A stretch of 64,000 nt of DNA, taken from Myxococcota bacterium. Lineage in GTDB: Bacteria; Myxococcota_A; Bradymonadia; UBA7976; UBA1532. Below the pieces are notes generated by a model, which had not been told where the DNA came from, ran no database searches, and worked only from the letters and a program-made list of their open reading frames with translations. The position numbers and the translations under genes were made by a program. The stretch is taken from the NCBI GenBank assembly GCA_963169045.1, contig CAUJDF010000052.1, forward strand, positions 62,001-126,000. The letters run 5' to 3'. Below are positions 60,451-64,000 of the stretch, piece by piece (within the stretch, counting starts at the first letter, position 1; every line of letters starts with the position of its first letter).

Positions 60451-62013
60451 CTAATTCTCGTCGAGGCCGAAGAACTGGCGGATGCGGCTGACGAGGGCGC
60501 CCTCGCTCTCGGTGGTGCGGCGCTCGCGGGCGAGGGCGTCGAGGTCCTCGCGCAGGTCGTCGAGCTCGGCGCGGCGGCGGGCGAGGACGGCGGCGACGTC
60601 CTCGGCGAGCTGCGGACGGCGCCGCAGCACGGCCTCGAACGCCGCGCGGTCGAGCCGGTAGCAGACGGTGTCGGTCAGGGCGACCACAGTCGCTGCACGC
60701 GGCTCCCCGGTCATCATCGCCATCTCGCCGAGGATGCTGCCCGGTCCGAGGCGCGAGACCTCGTGCTCGAGGCCCTCCGCTTCGACGCGCACCGACACCT
60801 CGCCGCTCGCCAGCACGAACAGCCACGAGGCCACGTCGCCCTGCCGGGTGATCACCTCACCGGCGCCGTAGGGGGCGAGGCGCAGGCCGTCGGCGAGCTC
60901 GCGGCGGTCCTCTTCGGGGAGCCCGAGGAAGAGCTCGGTGCGGCTGATGGCGGCGAAGCGCGCGGCGCGATCGCGCTGCATCTCCTCTTCGCGGCGCTCC
61001 TCGTCACGCACCAGGAGGCGCGTCGCCCCCGGCAGCGCGGGCTCGATGCCGGCGCGCTCGAGCGCGTTGTACACGCGCAGGCGCACCTCGCTGTCGGTGC
61101 CGTCGTCGACCTCGAGATCCGCCAGCCAGTAGCGCACGGCGTATCGTGCGTAACCGTCGGCGAAGTCCTGGAAGATCGCCTGGGGCGGCGGCGTCGCGGC
61201 GACGCGCGCGATGGGGCTCGCCCGCAGCGCCTCCTCGAGCAGGGCGATCACGCGCTGCGGCGTGTGCCGGTAATCGACGTTCAGCGTCACCGTGCGGCGC
61301 CACGGCGTGGGCGCGCCGCCGCGCCGGCCCAGCACGAGCAGGTTGTTCTTCACCAGCTGGCCGTTGGGGACGATCAGCGTCTCCCAGTTGCGCGTCTCGA
61401 GCGCGGTGTAGCGCCACCGGATGTCGGTCACCTTGCCGACGACCTCGCCGTAGCGCACCCAGTCGCCGACGCTGACCGACTTGTCGAGCTGCAGCGCCAG
61501 GCCGCCGACCAGGTTGCCGAGCGTGTCCTGGAGAGCGAGGCCGATGACCGCGGTGAGCACCGCCGAGGTGGCGATCACGCCCGAGAGGTCGAAGCCGGCG
61601 GAGGCGGCGAGGCCGAGCAGCACCACGAACAGCGCCGCGCCGCCCACGACGTCGCCGAGGATGCGCGGCGGGCGCAGGCCCAGGCGGGGAAGGAGTCCCC
61701 CGAACACGAGGGTGATCGCCATGCCGACGGCGGCCACGGCGGCGAACGCCTGGGCCGTCAGGTGCAGCGTGGGCCAGGCCCGCGCGTCGGTGGCGCGCAT
61801 GACGCCGGCGATGAGCGCCAGCACCACGTGCAGCCCGGTGAACACGGTGACCGTGCGCAGGCGCCGCCCGTCGCTGCGGGCGCGCTTCACGAGCACGAGG
61901 GTGAGGATCAGGCCGGCGACGGCCCACCCGGTGTGGACCTCCCGGAGCTCCGCCAGCAGGGCATGAAAGAATGGCACGGTCGGCCAGTGTACCAGCGGAT
62001 TCGCGCCGCTCAA
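60451..62013 (-). CDS. MscS-family channel with cyclic-nucleotide-binding domain
   Basis: A protein of about 520 residues. Four or five N-terminal membrane segments lead to the MscS pore helix and beta domain: AVIGLALQDTLGNLVGGLAL, GDWVRYGEVVGKVTDIRWR and ETLIVPNGQLVKNN. The C-terminal 150 residues are a cyclic-nucleotide-binding domain with GSILGEMAMMTGEPRAATV, which contains the expected Glu and Arg of the phosphate pocket. This fusion forms the cyclic-nucleotide-gated branch of MscS channels. The start is TTG 62013 or GTG 61977; the former has GAGGG 11 bases upstream. It is convergent with the RES gene, 3 bases apart. Confidence 0.9.
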   Translation of the reverse strand: MSGANPLVHWPTVPFFHALLAELREVHTGWAVAGLILTLVLVKRARSDGRRLRTVTVFTGLHVVLALIAGVMRATDARAWPTLHLTAQAFAAVAAVGMAITLVFGGLLPRLGLRPPRILGDVVGGAALFVVLLGLAASAGFDLSGVIATSAVLTAVIGLALQDTLGNLVGGLALQLDKSVSVGDWVRYGEVVGKVTDIRWRYTALETRNWETLIVPNGQLVKNNLLVLGRRGGAPTPWRRTVTLNVDYRHTPQRVIALLEEALRASPIARVAATPPPQAIFQDFADGYARYAVRYWLADLEVDDGTDSEVRLRVYNALERAGIEPALPGATRLLVRDEERREEEMQRDRAARFAAISRTELFLGLPEEDRRELADGLRLAPYGAGEVITRQGDVASWLFVLASGEVSVRVEAEGLEHEVSRLGPGSILGEMAMMTGEPRAATVVALTDTVCYRLDRAAFEAVLRRRPQLAEDVAAVLARRRAELDDLREDLDALARERRTTESEGALVSRIRQFFGLDEN

Positions 62014-62071
62014 TCGCGACGCCGCCCTCGCCGCGCGAGGAGGAGCAGGAGCGGCCAGGCCGGGCCCGGCC

Positions 62072-63208
62072 CTACCGGAGCTTGCGGCGCATCGCGGTGA
62101 CGGCGGCGAGCAGCACGGTGACGCCCATGCCGGCGAGCGCCACGAGCTGCGGCGCGAGGTCGCGCCAGCCGGCGCCGCGCAGCATCACCGCGCGCAGGAT
62201 CTCGACGAAGTGCCGCACCGGGTCGAACGCGCTCAGGATCTGCAATGGTTTCGGCATGTTGGCGATCGGTGTCAGGAAACCCGACATGATGATCGCCGGC
62301 AGGATGAAGAAGAGCGCCGACATGAACGCCTGTTGCTGGTGGCGCGCCACGGTCGAGGCGAGCAGGCCGAAGCCGAGCGTCGTCAGCAGGTACAGCGAGC
62401 CGCCGGCGAACAGGAGCAGCGGCGTGCCGCGCATCGGCACCCCGAAGATCCAGAGGGCGGCGGTGAGCACGAGCAGCAGGTCGAAGAGGCCGATGATCGC
62501 GTACGGCAGGATCTTGCCCAGGATGAGCACCGATGGGGCGACGGGCGTCACCAGCACCTGCTCGAGCGTGCCGGTCTCCTGCTCGCGCGCGAGGCCCATG
62601 GCGGTGACGATCACGGTGACGATCAAGAGCAGGGTCGCGGCGATGCCCGGCACGAAGTACGTCTGGCTGTCGAGCGTCGGGTTGTAGAAGACGCGCGGCT
62701 CGACGCGCAGGCCCCCGGGCGCCGCCCCCCGGCCCGCGAGCGCGGCGCGGGCGAGGCCGAGCGACTCGCGCACCGTGAAGCCGGCGAGCGCGTTGCCGGC
62801 GATGATGGCGCGGTTCGAGTCGGTGCCGTCGACGAGCGCCTGGAGCGCGACGGGGCGGCCCGCGCCGCGGTCGCGCGCATAGCCGGCGGGGACGACGAGG
62901 ACCGCCGCCGCCTCGCCGCGCTCGAGCGCGCCGACGCCCTCCGCCGCCCGATCGGTCGTGAGCGCGCCGTCGAACGTGTCGCCGGCCACGAGGCGCTCCG
63001 CCAGCGCGCGGCTCTCGGGCGTGCGGTCGAGGTCCACGACGGCGAGCGGCACGTGGTCGATGTTCAGGTTGACCGAGTAGCCGAGCACGGTGAGCTGGAT
63101 CAGCGGCGCGATCACGAGGATGCCGAGCACGCGCTTGTCGCGCACGGTCTGGGCCACCTCCTTGCGGAACACGGCCCCGAGCTGCGTCAGGACGAACCGC
63201 AGGTTCAT
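62072..63208 (-). CDS. ABC-2 type transport permease (second of pair)
   Basis: A 378-residue ABC-2 permease of the YhhJ/YbhS type. One N-terminal membrane segment (RVLGILVIAPLIQLTVLGYS), a large periplasmic loop (about 50-190), then five membrane segments with LAREQETGTLEQVLVTPV between the second and third, as in the family. ATG at 63208 has GGAGG five bases upstream and overlaps the preceding permease stop as ATGA. The pair probably forms a heterodimeric channel of a drug or lipid exporter, with ATPase and membrane-fusion genes expected further right. Confidence 0.9.
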   Translation of the reverse strand: MNLRFVLTQLGAVFRKEVAQTVRDKRVLGILVIAPLIQLTVLGYSVNLNIDHVPLAVVDLDRTPESRALAERLVAGDTFDGALTTDRAAEGVGALERGEAAAVLVVPAGYARDRGAGRPVALQALVDGTDSNRAIIAGNALAGFTVRESLGLARAALAGRGAAPGGLRVEPRVFYNPTLDSQTYFVPGIAATLLLIVTVIVTAMGLAREQETGTLEQVLVTPVAPSVLILGKILPYAIIGLFDLLLVLTAALWIFGVPMRGTPLLLFAGGSLYLLTTLGFGLLASTVARHQQQAFMSALFFILPAIIMSGFLTPIANMPKPLQILSAFDPVRHFVEILRAVMLRGAGWRDLAPQLVALAGMGVTVLLAAVTAMRRKLR

Positions 63209-64000
63209 GCCAGCCTCCGCTGGAAGCGTCGCGTCGCGATCAGGAGCATCAACAGGAAGAACGCGCCGGTGGCGGCGGCGTCCACCCACACCACGTCCCA
63301 GCCGTTGCCGCGCAGGAGCACCGAGCGCAGCGCGTGCACGAGGTACTTGCCCGGCAGGAGGTGCGCGATCGCCTGCAGCGGCGGCGGCATGTTCTGGATG
63401 GGGAACACGAAGCCGGAGAGCAGCAGCGCCGGCAGCAGCGTCGACATCGCCGCCACCTGGCTGGCGACCATCTGGCTGCGCGTCACGACGCTGATCACCA
63501 GGCCCTGCGCGAGCATCGCCAGCAGGAAGAGCGCCGCGATCACGAACAGGGTGACCAGGCTGCCGGCCACCGGCACATCGAACAGCGTCACGCCCACCGT
63601 CAAGATGATCAGGACCTGCAGCATGCCGACCACGAAGTAGGGCCCGAGCTTCCCCAGGATGATCTCGAGGCGGCCCACCGGCGTGGCGAAGAGCTGTTCC
63701 ATGGAGCCGCGCTCGTACTCGCGGGCGACGGTGAGCGCGGTGAGCATCACCGCGATCATCACGAGGATGACCGCCATGAGGCCCGGCACGAGGACGACCG
63801 CGGAGTCGAGGCGCGGGTTGAAGAACGTGCGCGTCCGCGTCTCGAGCGGCGGCCGGAAGTCCGCGATCGCGCTCGACAGTGCGGCCTGGCCGGCCCGCAG
63901 GGCGACCGCGTCGGCGTAGCCGAGCGCGATGCTGGCGGTGGTGTTGTCGGCGCCGTCGAGGAGGAACTGCGCCGTCGCGTCGCCGCGGGCGGCGTCGCGC
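63205..64000 (-). CDS. ABC-2 type transport permease, N-terminus beyond window
   Basis: The C-terminal 264 codons of a YhhJ/YbhR-type permease; the frame is open to the right window edge. The visible part starts in the periplasmic loop (FLLDGADNTTAS), continues with FFNPRLDSAVVLVPGLM, then five membrane segments and the conserved AREYERGSMEQLFATPVGR. It couples to the next permease by ATGA. Its start and the ATPase gene should lie to the right. Confidence 0.88.
   Translation of the reverse strand, partial: RDAARGDATAQFLLDGADNTTASIALGYADAVALRAGQAALSSAIADFRPPLETRTRTFFNPRLDSAVVLVPGLMAVILVMIAVMLTALTVAREYERGSMEQLFATPVGRLEIILGKLGPYFVVGMLQVLIILTVGVTLFDVPVAGSLVTLFVIAALFLLAMLAQGLVISVVTRSQMVASQVAAMSTLLPALLLSGFVFPIQNMPPPLQAIAHLLPGKYLVHALRSVLLRGNGWDVVWVDAAATGAFFLLMLLIATRRFQRRLA

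Overview
The window is very GC-rich chromosomal DNA (roughly 70% or more by eye). It starts and ends inside genes, and no RNA gene, insertion sequence, CRISPR array or phage gene was seen. Several traits point to a Myxococcota-like or related deltaproteobacterial lineage: an MglA-type GTPase, several sensor kinases, many lipoproteins with Asp/Gly/Pro-rich linkers after the lipobox, MopE-type CDGxDxDCDG motifs, thrombospondin type 3 and PKD repeats, and FG-GAP lipoproteins. The lineage is inferred, not proven. GTG and TTG starts are common, and many genes are coupled by 4-base GTGA, TTGA or ATGA overlaps.

Left part (1-19.3 kb): a partial Cys-rich lipoprotein gene; a cysteine desulfurase-ThiI pair for tRNA thiolation; an aldo/keto reductase overlapping hemW; the heat-shock block hrcA-grpE-dnaK-dnaJ; a leftward operon of two paralogous membrane histidine kinases (the second with an apparently degenerate ATP-binding domain) and a MoxR ATPase; an unrecognised protein; and two FadL-like outer membrane proteins followed by a lipoprotein.

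Middle (19.3-29.6 kb): a leftward eight-gene operon hsp20-lon-mglA-like-kinase-response regulator-thiL-CNNM-CNNM, read from about 27.9 down to 19.3 kb. It is followed by a small membrane protein, a UdgX-like uracil-DNA glycosylase lacking the UdgX covalent histidine, and a small lipoprotein.

Right-middle (29.7-51.4 kb): a tightly packed rightward set of five envelope genes, which is the most unusual part of the window. It holds a 3145-residue secreted PKD/EF-hand protein, a 1548-residue protein with 31 thrombospondin type 3 repeats, a MopE-type lipoprotein, a PKD/propeller protein and a second MopE-type lipoprotein. A dockerin-like EF-hand module is shared by the first two. A cohesin-like C-terminal domain is shared by the TSP3 protein and both lipoproteins. 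I infer a possible calcium-dependent, non-covalent surface assembly anchored by lipoproteins and bridged by the TSP3 protein.

Right part (51.4-64 kb): an FG-GAP lipoprotein gene with an apparent one-base frameshift; a convergent Cys-rich lipoprotein whose C-terminus matches that of the giant protein; an FG-GAP/UnbV lipoprotein; a RES-Xre type toxin-antitoxin pair; an MscS-like channel with a cyclic-nucleotide-binding domain; and two coupled ABC-2 permeases, the last cut by the window edge. No gene-free stretch exceeds about 170 bases.
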